Origin: Brucella grignonensis
GTDB lineage: Bacteria > Pseudomonadota > Alphaproteobacteria > Rhizobiales > Rhizobiaceae
Reading direction: 5' to 3'
DNA: 64,000 nucleotides
NCBI RefSeq assembly: GCF_002252505.1
Contig: NZ_NNRL01000148.1
Span: 248,001-312,000, forward strand
Below the pieces are notes generated by a model. That model was not told the DNA's origin, searched no databases, and saw only the letters and a list, made by a program, of their open reading frames with translations. The position numbers were made by a program, and so were the translations under genes. The stretch's first letter is position 1. Each line of letters opens with the position of its first letter. Shown in pieces: positions 8,698 to 16,930 of the stretch.

Positions 8698-8979
8698 TCA
8701 GGCATTCTTTACGCTGCGATCTAAATCCTGCTCAAAGATTTGCTCTGCATATGGCTTTGGCTTCACGCTTTCGACCCGGATCATGAGATCGGCGATTTTC
8801 TGAGGATCTGAAATACCACATTCATAAATCTGGATGATCTCAAGCGCCATTTCATCCTTCTGAGGGGAGGTTATGGGGCAACGCCCCAGACGCTGGCACG
8901 TCTCCATGAAAGCCGCCTGCAACTGTTCGAGTTCAGCGGGCTTGAAACGCTTAAAATAATAATCTCTTGAGAACGGCAT
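8698..8979 (-). CDS. small conserved protein, paralogue of the 9213-9437 product
   Basis: A 93-residue soluble protein that I do not recognise as a named family. It begins MPFSRDYYFKRFKPAEL and shares an ordered pattern with the next minus-strand gene: MPF-x-YY-x-F-x-P-x-(E/D)L, then QAA, CxxLxRCP, KDxxA, II, and DPxKIA with RVE. The two therefore form a diverged tandem pair. It is predicted all-helical, with two Cys spaced as in Cys-x5-Cys (CQRLGRC) and an extra 19-residue acidic/basic tail absent from its partner. No membrane segment or signal is visible. No strong Shine-Dalgarno precedes the ATG. The intergenic gap of 233 bp suggests separate promoters. Confidence 0.75.
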   Translation of the reverse strand: MPFSRDYYFKRFKPAELEQLQAAFMETCQRLGRCPITSPQKDEMALEIIQIYECGISDPQKIADLMIRVESVKPKPYAEQIFEQDLDRSVKNA

Positions 8980-9212
8980 ATCAATTCATTCGCAGTCTGG
9001 TCGTGATTGACCGAATTTCATTACCTGGACGATAGCTTAAGAGCACTTATCGATCTGATTGCACCAGATAGGCGCTCTATTTCTTTGTCTTAACGTACAT
9101 CTTGTCCGAAAACCGCTTCAAATTTATCGGGATGCAATCTAAAGGCATGTCCTTAGTAAATCTGGATGCACTACTACCATACATGTTGATAGTTTACATT
9201 CAGTAACTGGTT

Positions 9213-9437
9213 TCAACTGCGCATAAGTTCTACTCGCGCTGCGATTGCAGCAATCTTCTCTGGGTCGCACTCACCGGACTGAAACGTCCTGATAATGGCG
9301 CGTGCGAGATCGTCTTTGGCCTCATGCGTCGTTGGACAACGCTCCAACAAAGCACAGCTTCGGTTATAAGCGGCTTGCATCAACTGCAAGTCCTCGGGCG
9401 TGAACGTTCCGTAATATTGGCTGCCTCTGAATGGCAT
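9213..9437 (-). CDS. small conserved protein, paralogue of the 8698-8979 product
   Basis: A 74-residue helical protein starting MPFRGSQYYGTFTPEDL, with a strong Shine-Dalgarno (GGGGGAG) before its ATG. It aligns without gaps to the neighbouring 93-residue protein over nearly its full length, sharing YY, QAAY/F, the Cys-x5-Cys motif CALLERC followed by P, the KDDLA/KDEMA segment, GxxDPxKIA and the RVE end. The paired Cys could form a disulfide or bind a metal, which is speculation. Neighbouring genes (GH25 muramidase and mogA) give no functional clue. Function unknown. Confidence 0.78.
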   Translation of the reverse strand: MPFRGSQYYGTFTPEDLQLMQAAYNRSCALLERCPTTHEAKDDLARAIIRTFQSGECDPEKIAAIAARVELMRS

Positions 9438-9613
9438 AGTGTTCTCCCCCTGAATTATTTGATTGAAGCTCTAATTTCAAAGGAAAGCAACAGCATTTTA
9501 AAATGCGCCTGATAAACTGCTGTTGCGATATATCCGCTTGGGCCCCAAACCTTCACAAGCCTTAGCGGCAGCTATATAAGCCAAGCCAAAAGTGCAATGA
9601 AAAGGATACGATA

Positions 9614-10132
9614 GTGAAAATCGGCGTCGTTACAGTTTCTGACCGTGCAAGCCGCGGCGAATACGAAGATTTGAGCGGTCCAGCAATCGAATCCTGGCTT
9701 AAAAGCGCGATTGTAACGCCGTACGAAATCGTCAAACGCATCATTCCTGACGGGATGGAATCCGTGCGCGATACACTGATGGATCTCGCAGACAATGTCG
9801 GATGCGATTTAATCCTGACCACAGGCGGTACAGGCCCGAGCCCACGTGATGAAACACCCGAAGCGATGAAGGCCGTTTTACATAAAGAATTGCCTGGGTT
9901 TGGCGAACAGATGCGCCGCGCAAGCCTCGAGCAAACACCGACGGCAATCCTCTCTCGTCAGACTGCGGGCAGTCGCGGCAAAAGCTTCATACTCAATTTG
10001 CCGGGCAAACCCGTATCCATCGCGATGACCTTACAGGCCATTTTCCCGGCTGTGCCTTATTGCCTCGACTTAATCGGAGCAGGCCGCATTGAAACCAATC
10101 CGACAGTTGTCAAAGTCCATCGTCCGGGCTGA
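9614..10132 (+). CDS. mogA: molybdopterin adenylyltransferase MogA
   Basis: Cytoplasmic enzyme that adenylates molybdopterin before molybdate insertion in molybdenum cofactor synthesis. The 172-residue protein has the MoaB/Mog fold signatures IGVVTVSDRAS at the N-terminus, LILTTGGTGPSPRDETPEA (the nucleotide- and pterin-binding loop, roughly residues 66-84) and the LPGKP motif near residue 135. The start is a GTG preceded by AAAGGA. It stands alone; the rest of the Moco pathway is not in the window. MoaB is the main alternative, but the RDETPEA form and length favour MogA. Confidence 0.9.
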   Translation: MKIGVVTVSDRASRGEYEDLSGPAIESWLKSAIVTPYEIVKRIIPDGMESVRDTLMDLADNVGCDLILTTGGTGPSPRDETPEAMKAVLHKELPGFGEQMRRASLEQTPTAILSRQTAGSRGKSFILNLPGKPVSIAMTLQAIFPAVPYCLDLIGAGRIETNPTVVKVHRPG

Positions 10133-10288
10133 AAATTGCAACCGAATATCAGTTGCGCGGAATTAGAAACTATTACCAAATCGCTGTCGCGACGAAATTG
10201 CGCAACCCAGCCTTGCGCTTTTGCATGATATGCACACTTGCATTTCCCTGATTTGAAGCTGAATATTAGCGAAAAGAAGGGGAATTAA

Positions 10289-11701
10289 GTGAAGCCATTT
10301 GATGAGATGCTCAATCATGGCGGGAGTGTCCGCCAACCATACGAATTTCTCAAGCAGTGGCTCGACCAGCAGGATCAACACAAACTTCTGCAGAAAACGC
10401 AGGATGCCGAGAGCGTCTTTCGCAAGACGGGTATTACTTTTGCTGTTTATGGCGATGAAAACGCGGCGGAGCGGCTGATCCCGTTCGACATCATTCCACG
10501 TATTATTTCAGGTCAGGAATGGCGACGGCTTTCACAAGGTATCGAGCAACGCGTCATGGCGCTCAATGCTTTTCTGGACGATATCTATCATCGACAGGAG
10601 ATTGTCAGAGCAGGGCGTATCCCCAAGGAACTCATTACCAATAATGAGGCTTTCCTGCCGGAAATGATCGGGTTTCGTCCACCCGGCAATGTCTATACGC
10701 ACATCATTGGCGTCGATATTGTGCGCACAGCTGAAAACCAGTTCTATGTGCTCGAAGACAATGCCCGCACACCTTCCGGTGTGTCTTATATGCTGGAAAA
10801 CCGGGAAACCATGATGCAGCTCTTCCCGGAGTTGTTTCAGAATGTGAAGGTTCGCCCCGTCGAGAACTATCCGCAATTGCTGCGCCAATCACTGGCGAGT
10901 GTTGCACCGCCCGGAACACAAGGCGTACCAACGGTGGCAGTGCTGACGCCCGGCATCTACAACTCAGCCTATTTCGAACATGCCTTCCTGGCGGATCAAA
11001 TGGGCGTGGAACTTGTTGAGGGGAGTGACTTGCGCGTCGTGGATGGGCGTGTCGCCATGCGCACAACGAAGGGCTATCGCGCGATTGATGTGCTTTATCG
11101 CCGTGTCGATGATGATTTCCTTGATCCACTGACATTCAGACCGGATTCAACACTGGGCGTCCCGGGCATCATGGATGTCTATCGGGCAGGCAATATCACA
11201 ATTGCCAATGCCCCCGGGACCGGCATTGCGGATGACAAGGCGATCTATTCCTACATGCCGGAGATCGTGGAGTTCTATACGGGCCGCAAGGCCATTCTTG
11301 AAAACGTGCCGACCTGGCGCTGTTCGGAGCCGGACAGCTTGGCCTATGTGCTCGATAATCTTGCCGATCTCGTCGTCAAGGAAGTGCATGGTTCCGGCGG
11401 CTATGGGATGTTGGTCGGCCCAGCAGCGACCAAGGCCGAACGCGATAGTTTTGCGGAGAAGCTGAAAGCGCGCCCTCGCAACTATATTGCGCAACCGACA
11501 TTGGCACTTTCAACGACACCGATCTTCACCGAATGCGGTCTTGCGCCACGCCACGTTGATTTAAGACCGTTCGTACTGGTTTCGGACCGCATTCGTATTA
11601 CACCCGGCGGATTGACGCGTGTGGCGCTGAAGGAAGGTTCTCTCGTTGTAAATTCCAGTCAGGGTGGTGGCACGAAGGATACTTGGGTACTCGACGATTA
11701 A
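10289..11701 (+). CDS. circularly permuted ATP-grasp protein (CP_ATPgrasp family)
   Basis: A 470-residue member of the circularly permuted ATP-grasp family (formerly DUF404/DUF407). Family landmarks are the N-terminal GITFAVYGDE, FDIIPRIIS, and the ATP-grasp core YVLEDNARTPSGVSYMLENR, with the C-terminal VVKEVHGSGGYGMLVGP acting as the nucleotide loop, then the LRPFVL strand. The family is predicted to make amide bonds by acyl-phosphate chemistry; no substrate is established. The start is a GTG behind AGAAGGGG. It is the first gene of a co-directional cluster with alpha-E, transglutaminase-like and Anbu protease genes, an arrangement conserved across many proteobacteria. Confidence 0.92.
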   Translation: MKPFDEMLNHGGSVRQPYEFLKQWLDQQDQHKLLQKTQDAESVFRKTGITFAVYGDENAAERLIPFDIIPRIISGQEWRRLSQGIEQRVMALNAFLDDIYHRQEIVRAGRIPKELITNNEAFLPEMIGFRPPGNVYTHIIGVDIVRTAENQFYVLEDNARTPSGVSYMLENRETMMQLFPELFQNVKVRPVENYPQLLRQSLASVAPPGTQGVPTVAVLTPGIYNSAYFEHAFLADQMGVELVEGSDLRVVDGRVAMRTTKGYRAIDVLYRRVDDDFLDPLTFRPDSTLGVPGIMDVYRAGNITIANAPGTGIADDKAIYSYMPEIVEFYTGRKAILENVPTWRCSEPDSLAYVLDNLADLVVKEVHGSGGYGMLVGPAATKAERDSFAEKLKARPRNYIAQPTLALSTTPIFTECGLAPRHVDLRPFVLVSDRIRITPGGLTRVALKEGSLVVNSSQGGGTKDTWVLDD

Positions 11702-11702
11702 A

Positions 11703-11746
11703 GCGCGTCTCCCAAAAGTGGGAACCGGTTTTGAGAAAAGACATGC
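11703..11746. repeat. palindromic intergenic repeat, copy 1
   Basis: A 44-bp element between the ATP-grasp and alpha-E genes. The outer arms are roughly GCGCGTCT / AGACATGC, the inner arms CCAAAA / TTTTG, and the central block is GTGGGAACCGG. The same ordered core occurs at 14355-14399 and 54725-54769. It belongs to the small hairpin-forming repeats scattered through Rhizobiales genomes. Its RNA form would be a two-tier stem-loop inside the operon transcript. Confidence 0.8.
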
Positions 11747-11819
11747 TTTAAGGACAGTTTTTGGAATTACGCATCAAAACCGGCGATAAGACCGGAGCGT
11801 GTGGAAGGGGAATGAATTT

Positions 11820-12761
11820 ATGCTTCTTGGCCGTACGGCAAACGGGCTTTACTGGATGTTCCGCTATATCGAGCGCGCTGAAAACATGGCGCGTCTGGTG
11901 GATGCGGGGCTGCGTATGGCACTTACAAAAACATCGGATGCGCCGGAAGAGTGGTCTTCTGTGGTGGTATCGGCTGGCGCGAGCCAGACATTTTCAGAAA
12001 AATATCAAACATTTAATGCAGCCAACGTCGCCGACTTTTTGCTGCGTGACATGGACAATCCGTCAAGTGTGATGTCTTGCATGGAAACAGCACGTTCCAA
12101 CGGGCGGATGGTGCGAACAGCGCTAACCCGTGAAGCATGGGAAAGTGTCAATGAAGCGTGGATGGTGCTTAAAAAATCGCTCTGCAAGCCACTGAAAGAA
12201 GCTGATTTGCCACCACTTCTCGATCAGATAAAACGCGAGACAGCGCTGATCCGGGGTGCCTTTCACGGTACGATGTTGCGCAACGAGATCTTCGATTTTG
12301 CGGGGCTCGGAACCTTTATTGAACGTGCGGACAATACGGCACGCATTCTCGATGTGAAATATTATGTGCTTCTGCCGGCGGTTTCTTATGTGGGAACCAC
12401 GCTCGACAATTATCAGTGGGAGTCGATCTTACGGTCAGTTTCGGCGCACCGGTCTTATCGCTGGGTTTATGACGGCGACTATCGTCCTGCGCATGTCGCT
12501 GATTATCTGATCCTTAACGGGCGTATGCCGCGATCACTCAACTATTGCTATCAGAGCATCAATGGTCATTTAAACTATCTGGCGAAGGATTATGGCGATA
12601 GCGATGTCTGTCACCAGACCGGCGAGAAAATCTATGCCACGCTGCAAAATCAGGACATTGGTGCTATCTTCGATGTGGGCTTGCATGAATTCCTGACTGA
12701 TTTCATTTCCCGCAACAACCGGCTCGGCAACGAGATCGCTGAAACCTATAATTTTTATTGA
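11820..12761 (+). CDS. alpha-E domain protein (DUF403)
   Basis: A 313-residue all-helical protein of the alpha-E family, recognised by its opening LLGRTANGLYWMFRYIERAEN, the internal FIERADNTARILDVKYYVLL and the SLNYC segment. The frame is open from a GTG at 11799, but the ATG at 11820 has the GGAAGGGG Shine-Dalgarno and starts at the conserved family N-terminus. Alpha-E proteins occur almost only beside circularly permuted ATP-grasp genes and are thought to act with them, perhaps as an adaptor or second catalytic component; the biochemistry is unknown. It lies 118 bp downstream of the ATP-grasp gene with a palindromic repeat in the gap, and 9 bp before the transglutaminase-like gene. Confidence 0.92.
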   Translation: MLLGRTANGLYWMFRYIERAENMARLVDAGLRMALTKTSDAPEEWSSVVVSAGASQTFSEKYQTFNAANVADFLLRDMDNPSSVMSCMETARSNGRMVRTALTREAWESVNEAWMVLKKSLCKPLKEADLPPLLDQIKRETALIRGAFHGTMLRNEIFDFAGLGTFIERADNTARILDVKYYVLLPAVSYVGTTLDNYQWESILRSVSAHRSYRWVYDGDYRPAHVADYLILNGRMPRSLNYCYQSINGHLNYLAKDYGDSDVCHQTGEKIYATLQNQDIGAIFDVGLHEFLTDFISRNNRLGNEIAETYNFY

Positions 12762-12770
12762 GGTGATTGC

Positions 12771-13568
12771 TTGTTGCTCAATATCCGCCACGTTTCACAT
12801 TATCGATATGAAAACCCGGTTCCTTATGCGGTTCAGCGGTTGCGTCTACGCCCGCCAACATTGCCCGGCCAGTTGATTAAACATTGGGAACTGAAGGTCG
12901 AAGGTGGTGAGCCGGAGGTTTCCTATATTGATGGCTTTGGCAACAAGACTGATCTTGTCCAGCACGCGCGCAATGTGAATGAGATAATCATTACCGCAAG
13001 TGGCAGTGTTGAAGTGGAAGATCGTGTTGGCGTTCTGGGTCCGGTCTATGGCTATGCGCCATTGTGGCTGTTTGAACGCGAAACACATCTGACTACACCG
13101 GGCGAACGTATCCGGGCACTGATTGGCGATCTGGCGAAAGATCAGGATCGCCTTGCATTGCTGCATGAACTGATGAATTCTGTTCACACAGCGGTTAACT
13201 ATATGCCCGGCACCACAAGTGTTGCAACCAACGCGGAAAGCGCACTTGAGGAGGGCAAGGGCGTTTGTCAGGATCACAGCCATATCTTTCTGTCGGCAGC
13301 ACGACTGCTTAAAATTCCGGCCCGCTACGTTTCCGGCTATCTGCTAATGGAAGGCACCGAGGAGCAGACCGCAAGCCATGCCTGGGCGGAAGCGCATATC
13401 GATGGACTTGGCTGGGTAGGATTTGATGCTGCAAACAATGTCTGTCCCAATGATCGCTATGTTCGTCTGGCGACCGGGCTTGATTATCGTGATGCAGCAC
13501 CAATTTCCGGGGTAAGGCTTGGCGGCGCTGTCGAAAGTCTTGCGGTTCACATCAATGTAGGACAGTGA
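12771..13568 (+). CDS. transglutaminase-like protein of the ATP-grasp/alpha-E cluster
   Basis: A 265-residue protein with an N-terminal beta domain characteristic of bacterial transglutaminase-like proteins (IRHVSHYRYENPVPYAVQRLRLRPP) and a papain-like core carrying the full triad: Cys166 in GKGVCQDHSH, His203 in ASHAWAE and Asp219 in GFDAANN. It could cleave or form amide or isopeptide bonds. No signal peptide is present, so it acts in the cytoplasm. The start is TTG (a second TTG follows) behind GAGGTG, 9 bp after the alpha-E gene. With the ATP-grasp, alpha-E and Anbu genes it suggests a peptide ligation and hydrolysis module. Confidence 0.92.
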   Translation: MLLNIRHVSHYRYENPVPYAVQRLRLRPPTLPGQLIKHWELKVEGGEPEVSYIDGFGNKTDLVQHARNVNEIIITASGSVEVEDRVGVLGPVYGYAPLWLFERETHLTTPGERIRALIGDLAKDQDRLALLHELMNSVHTAVNYMPGTTSVATNAESALEEGKGVCQDHSHIFLSAARLLKIPARYVSGYLLMEGTEEQTASHAWAEAHIDGLGWVGFDAANNVCPNDRYVRLATGLDYRDAAPISGVRLGGAVESLAVHINVGQ

Positions 13569-13605
13569 TTGTTTAAGATTGTAAAGTGCCTGCCGGAAAC
13601 TGCTA

Positions 13606-14340
13606 ATGACTTACTGCGTTGGAATGAAAATTGATCGCGGCCTCGTGTTTATGTCCGATACACGGACAAATGCAGGTCTCGATAACATCTCGACATTCTC
13701 GAAAATGCGGAGCTGGAACAAAGCTGGCGAACGCGTGATCGTACTTTTATCAGCTGGTAATCTCGCCACCACGCAAGCAGTTGCCAGCTTGCTTGAAGAG
13801 CGCATGAAGGCTCCGGAAGACAGGCACCCGTCGGTGTTCGATGCACCATCCATGTTTCAGGTGGCGCGCCTCATCGGCGATACGGTCAAGGAAGTGATTG
13901 CGAACTCGGCAACGGGCGGGCAAAGCGCAGACGCATTCGGCGCATCGTTCATTCTGGGTGGACAGATCAAAGGTGGTCAGCCAAGGCTCTTCTATATCTA
14001 TCCTGAAGGCAATTTCATCGAAAGCTCAACTGATACGCCGTTTTTCCAGATTGGCGAGAATAAATACGGCAAGCCAATTCTGGTGCGCGCCTATCAGGAG
14101 ACGATGAACTTCGAGGACGCCGTCAAGCTTCTTCTCGTTTCTTTTGACTCGACGCTAAAGGCAAATCTTTCAGTCGGCCTGCCACTTGATATGCAGATTT
14201 ACGAGACTGACAGCCTCGAGCTCGGCGAACACAGGCGCTTTGAAGCAAGCGACCCTTACTATCAGACAGTTTCGGAAAGCTGGTCAGAGGCACTGAAGTC
14301 GGCGCTCGAGCAATTGCCACCTTTCAGCTTTGATAAATAG
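13606..14340 (+). CDS. Anbu proteasome-type peptidase
   Basis: A 244-residue Ntn-hydrolase of the bacterial proteasome-like Anbu family. After removal of Met1 the nucleophile would be Thr1 (MTYCVGMK); the other expected residues are Asp in FMSDTRTNAG (mature 17) and Lys in TFSKMRSW (mature 32). The GGQSADAFGASFILGG segment supports the fold. Anbu proteins assemble into open or helical rings rather than the closed barrel of the 20S proteasome, and natural substrates are not known. It is the last gene of the ATP-grasp/alpha-E/transglutaminase cluster, 37 bp after the transglutaminase-like gene, and is followed by a repeat and a large palindrome. Confidence 0.93.
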   Translation: MTYCVGMKIDRGLVFMSDTRTNAGLDNISTFSKMRSWNKAGERVIVLLSAGNLATTQAVASLLEERMKAPEDRHPSVFDAPSMFQVARLIGDTVKEVIANSATGGQSADAFGASFILGGQIKGGQPRLFYIYPEGNFIESSTDTPFFQIGENKYGKPILVRAYQETMNFEDAVKLLLVSFDSTLKANLSVGLPLDMQIYETDSLELGEHRRFEASDPYYQTVSESWSEALKSALEQLPPFSFDK

Positions 14341-14354
14341 AAAAGCTGGGTGTT

Positions 14355-14399
14355 AGAGCGCATCCCGAAAAGTGTGAAACGGTTTTAGGAACTGATGCG
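14355..14399. repeat. palindromic intergenic repeat, copy 2
   Basis: A 45-bp element with outer arms CGCATC / GATGCG, a core CCGAAAAGTGTGAAACGG and a TTTT arm, diverged from copies 1 and 3 but with the same order. It lies 15 bp after the Anbu stop and directly abuts the 33-bp palindrome at 14405-14437, giving a composite element like that at 54725-54826. Confidence 0.75.
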
Positions 14400-14404
14400 T
14401 GTCG

Positions 14405-14437
14405 GAGTGCCGATCTGATTGAATCGGATCGGCACTC
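14405..14437. terminator. long near-perfect palindrome after the Anbu gene (probable terminator or REP-like hairpin)
   Basis: GAGTGCCGATC pairs perfectly with GATCGGCACTC (11 bp), and the central GATT/AATC can extend the stem further. It sits between the convergent Anbu gene and the peptide-binding protein gene, whose stop is at 14459. A T-rich stretch (CTCTTTTTTC) follows about 10 bp further on. A bidirectional 3' end or a repeat-family hairpin are both possible. Confidence 0.7.
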
Positions 14438-14458
14438 TAAATCACTCTTTTTTCTACT

Positions 14459-16138
14459 TTAGTCCTTGGTTACAGTCGCAACATAGTTCGCATCAGCTAC
14501 CATGTCGAAATTGTGAACGTTGGATGCTGTCACAGCCGTTTCGATCTGCTGATAAATGACCGTGATCGGACTGTCTTCCTGAAACTTCTTTTGAAGATCA
14601 TGGTACATGGCTTCGCGCTTGGCAGTATCGCGTTCCTCCGCCGCCGCCATGGTTTCCGCTGTCAGTTCAGGAATATCCCATGAAGCTTGCCAGGCGGTTG
14701 TGCGCAGATTCACTTCATCACCATTATTTGGGTTGTTGGTGAATGTGACGGCATTAGTGTGTGGGTCCCAATAATCCGGCCCCCAGATACCCAAAGCGAG
14801 CTGATGCTTGCGCGCACGAACCTTGGTGGTGGTGAGCTTGCCATCGCCTTGCAGGATTTCAACATTGATCCCGGCCTTGGCCATGGTTTGCTGGATACTT
14901 TCAGCAATTCCGACATATGGCTGGTTGTTACGAACATCAAGCGTTATGCTCAGTCCATCTTTTAGCCCTGCCTTTTCAAGCAGTTCTTTTGCTTTCTCAA
15001 CATCATACTTGAAAGGCTTGTCATCGACCGCACCAAACATGCCGACCGGCAGGAAGGATTGATGTGTGCGGCCAATGCCTTTGATCAGGGTCGCTTCAAT
15101 CGTGTCGTAATCGATCAGATACTTCAGTGCCTGACGCACTTCTGGTTTAGCCAGCTCCGGCACATTTTGGTTCGCGCTCAGATAATAAATACGACCCTTC
15201 GGCGCATTGATCACGCTGAACTTGGCATCTTTGCCCAGCTCTTCAATGTCACCGGGTTCGAGATTGCGGGCAATGTCGATATCCCCGGCCTGAAGCAGCA
15301 GCCGTTGCGATACACCTTCCTTCACGTGACGATAAATGACACGCTTCATGGCTGGCTTGGGGTCAGCATAGTTCTCATTGCGTTCGAGAAGCATAACTTC
15401 ATTGGCACGCCACTGTTTCAAAGCGAACGGACCGGAACCGGCGTAATTGTTTTTCAGCCACTCGTATCCGAAGTCGGTGCCATAAGCATAAGTGTCCGTC
15501 TTCTCGGTCTTCTGCTCGTGTTCCTTCACCAGTTTGCTGTCGACAATCGATGCAACGCTGGACGTCAGGCAGTTCATGACGAAACTTGGTGCGAACGCCT
15601 TGCCGGTGGTGAAAACGAATGTCTTGTCATCGGTTGCAACGACATTCTGATCAACATTCTCAGCTGTGATGCCAAACTGGCTCAGAATGAATGCAGGGCT
15701 TTTGTCGAGCTTGATTGCGCGCTGGAGCGAATAAGCAGCATCATGCGCCGTAATTGGGTTGCCGGAGGCAAACTTAAGACCATCACGAATTTTGAACGTG
15801 ATCGATTTGCCGTCGTCGGAGAAACTCCAGCTCTCAGCAATCTGTGGAATAATCTTGGTTGGGTCTTTCGTGTCTGTCGTCACAAGGCGTTCATAAGTGC
15901 TGGTCAGCATTTCAGACGTCGTGATTTCAAAGATTTCTGCCGGATCGAGCGAAATGATATCGTCAATACTCATTGCAATCACGAGCGTATCGGATGGCGT
16001 GGCGGCTTCGACGGCTTTTGGTGATGCTGACAGGCAAAGCGCAAACGCCAGTGCCGCAGGAATGGACGCGCGCTTCAGTCTTGTGGTGAGCGTTCCGCGC
16101 TGCAAAGCAATAACGGGTAGTGCAGTTCCGAATTTCAT
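14459..16138 (-). CDS. peptide/solute ABC transporter substrate-binding protein (family 5), orphan
   Basis: A 559-residue periplasmic binding protein of the SBP_bac_5 (dipeptide/oligopeptide/nickel) family. A long signal region (basic start, hydrophobic LAFALCLSASP, cleavage near AVEAAT) is followed by the family opening SIDDIISLDPAEIFEITTSEM and the conserved motif SDDGKSITFKIRDGLKFASGNPITAHDAAYS; later VRQALKYLIDYDTIE matches the family. The ATG at 16138 has AGGGGAAAA upstream; an in-frame start at 16165 adds nine residues and no better signal. No permease or ATPase genes are adjacent, so it must work with a transporter encoded elsewhere. The ligand cannot be predicted. Confidence 0.9.
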   Translation of the reverse strand: MKFGTALPVIALQRGTLTTRLKRASIPAALAFALCLSASPKAVEAATPSDTLVIAMSIDDIISLDPAEIFEITTSEMLTSTYERLVTTDTKDPTKIIPQIAESWSFSDDGKSITFKIRDGLKFASGNPITAHDAAYSLQRAIKLDKSPAFILSQFGITAENVDQNVVATDDKTFVFTTGKAFAPSFVMNCLTSSVASIVDSKLVKEHEQKTEKTDTYAYGTDFGYEWLKNNYAGSGPFALKQWRANEVMLLERNENYADPKPAMKRVIYRHVKEGVSQRLLLQAGDIDIARNLEPGDIEELGKDAKFSVINAPKGRIYYLSANQNVPELAKPEVRQALKYLIDYDTIEATLIKGIGRTHQSFLPVGMFGAVDDKPFKYDVEKAKELLEKAGLKDGLSITLDVRNNQPYVGIAESIQQTMAKAGINVEILQGDGKLTTTKVRARKHQLALGIWGPDYWDPHTNAVTFTNNPNNGDEVNLRTTAWQASWDIPELTAETMAAAEERDTAKREAMYHDLQKKFQEDSPITVIYQQIETAVTASNVHNFDMVADANYVATVTKD

Positions 16139-16280
16139 GTGTTTTCCCCTGGAGATCACGCCCATCCCCGGACGTTCTCATCAACTCTCTGTTCGTTCCG
16201 GTGACGACTCTCCTGAACGCGGAAGTATTAGATTCCGTTTTTATAGGGGACACAATGGTGGGAGATACTTAGCCGCAAAT

Positions 16281-16310
16281 AAAAAAACGGCTGGAAAATT
16301 CCAGCCGTTT
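16281..16310 (-). terminator. intrinsic terminator of the nitroreductase gene
   Basis: On the minus strand AAACGGCTGGAA pairs with TTCCAGCCGTTT and is followed by a run of seven T (the A run at 16281-16287). It begins about 20 bp past the stop of the nitroreductase gene. Confidence 0.9.
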
Positions 16311-16330
16311 CACAAAGCAATAGCAAAGGA

Positions 16331-16930
16331 TTATGCGAAGATTTTGAACCGTTCGGTGTCATCCATGAACACCTTATCGCCAAAAGCCTGCTCGTTCGAA
16401 CCAAATGGCATCTGGGCGCGCAATTTCCACGACGATGGAATGTTCCAGGCTTTGGCGACTTCAGCATCGATCAGTGGATTATAGTGTTGAAGGCTTGCAC
16501 CAATATCTTCATTAGCAAGCGCCGACCAAACCGAAAGCTGTGCCATGCCACCGGCCTGTTCTGACCAGACAGGGAAATTGTCTGCATAGAGTGCAAAGTT
16601 TTCCTGCAAGCCCTTAACAACATTCTGGTCTTCAAAAAACAGCACAGTGCCTGCACCGGCAGCAAAACTGTCGATCTTGGCTTCGGTCTGCTCGAAAGCA
16701 TCGGCAGGAACGATCTTGCGGAGTTCTTCCTTGGCGATATTCCAGAGCTTTTCGCTCTCAGCACCAAAAAGAACAATAGCGCGTGAGCTTTGCGAATTGA
16801 AAGAGGATGGCGAATGCTTGATTGCTTCGCGGATCAGTTCGGCGGTCGCATCCTGGGAGAGGGGAAGATTCTTGCCGAGTGCGTATTGTGTACGACGCTT
16901 CTTGAGAGCGGCGATATAACTGTTGCTCAT
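16331..16930 (-). CDS. nitroreductase-family oxidoreductase
   Basis: A 199-residue FMN-dependent NAD(P)H oxidoreductase of the nitroreductase superfamily. It has the typical N-terminal RRTQYALGKNLPLS segment (FMN-phosphate contact), SPSSFNSQSSRAIVLFG (FMN-binding Ser and Asn residues), and the C-terminal ALANEDIGASLQHYNP with MPFGS. This is the short HBN1/YdgI-like subgroup that reduces nitro compounds and quinones. Three consecutive ATG codons (16936, 16933, 16930) follow AGGA; the last gives the best spacing of 8 nt. The frame is open to 17164, but the added residues are basic and unlike the family. It is divergent from the FAD/NAD(P) gene. Confidence 0.87.
   Translation of the reverse strand: MSNSYIAALKKRRTQYALGKNLPLSQDATAELIREAIKHSPSSFNSQSSRAIVLFGAESEKLWNIAKEELRKIVPADAFEQTEAKIDSFAAGAGTVLFFEDQNVVKGLQENFALYADNFPVWSEQAGGMAQLSVWSALANEDIGASLQHYNPLIDAEVAKAWNIPSSWKLRAQMPFGSNEQAFGDKVFMDDTERFKIFA

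Noticed and set aside
15059-16024. 321-codon plus-strand frame opposite the peptide-binding protein gene
   Set aside because: Antisense to a clear binding protein; no ribosome site and no domain.
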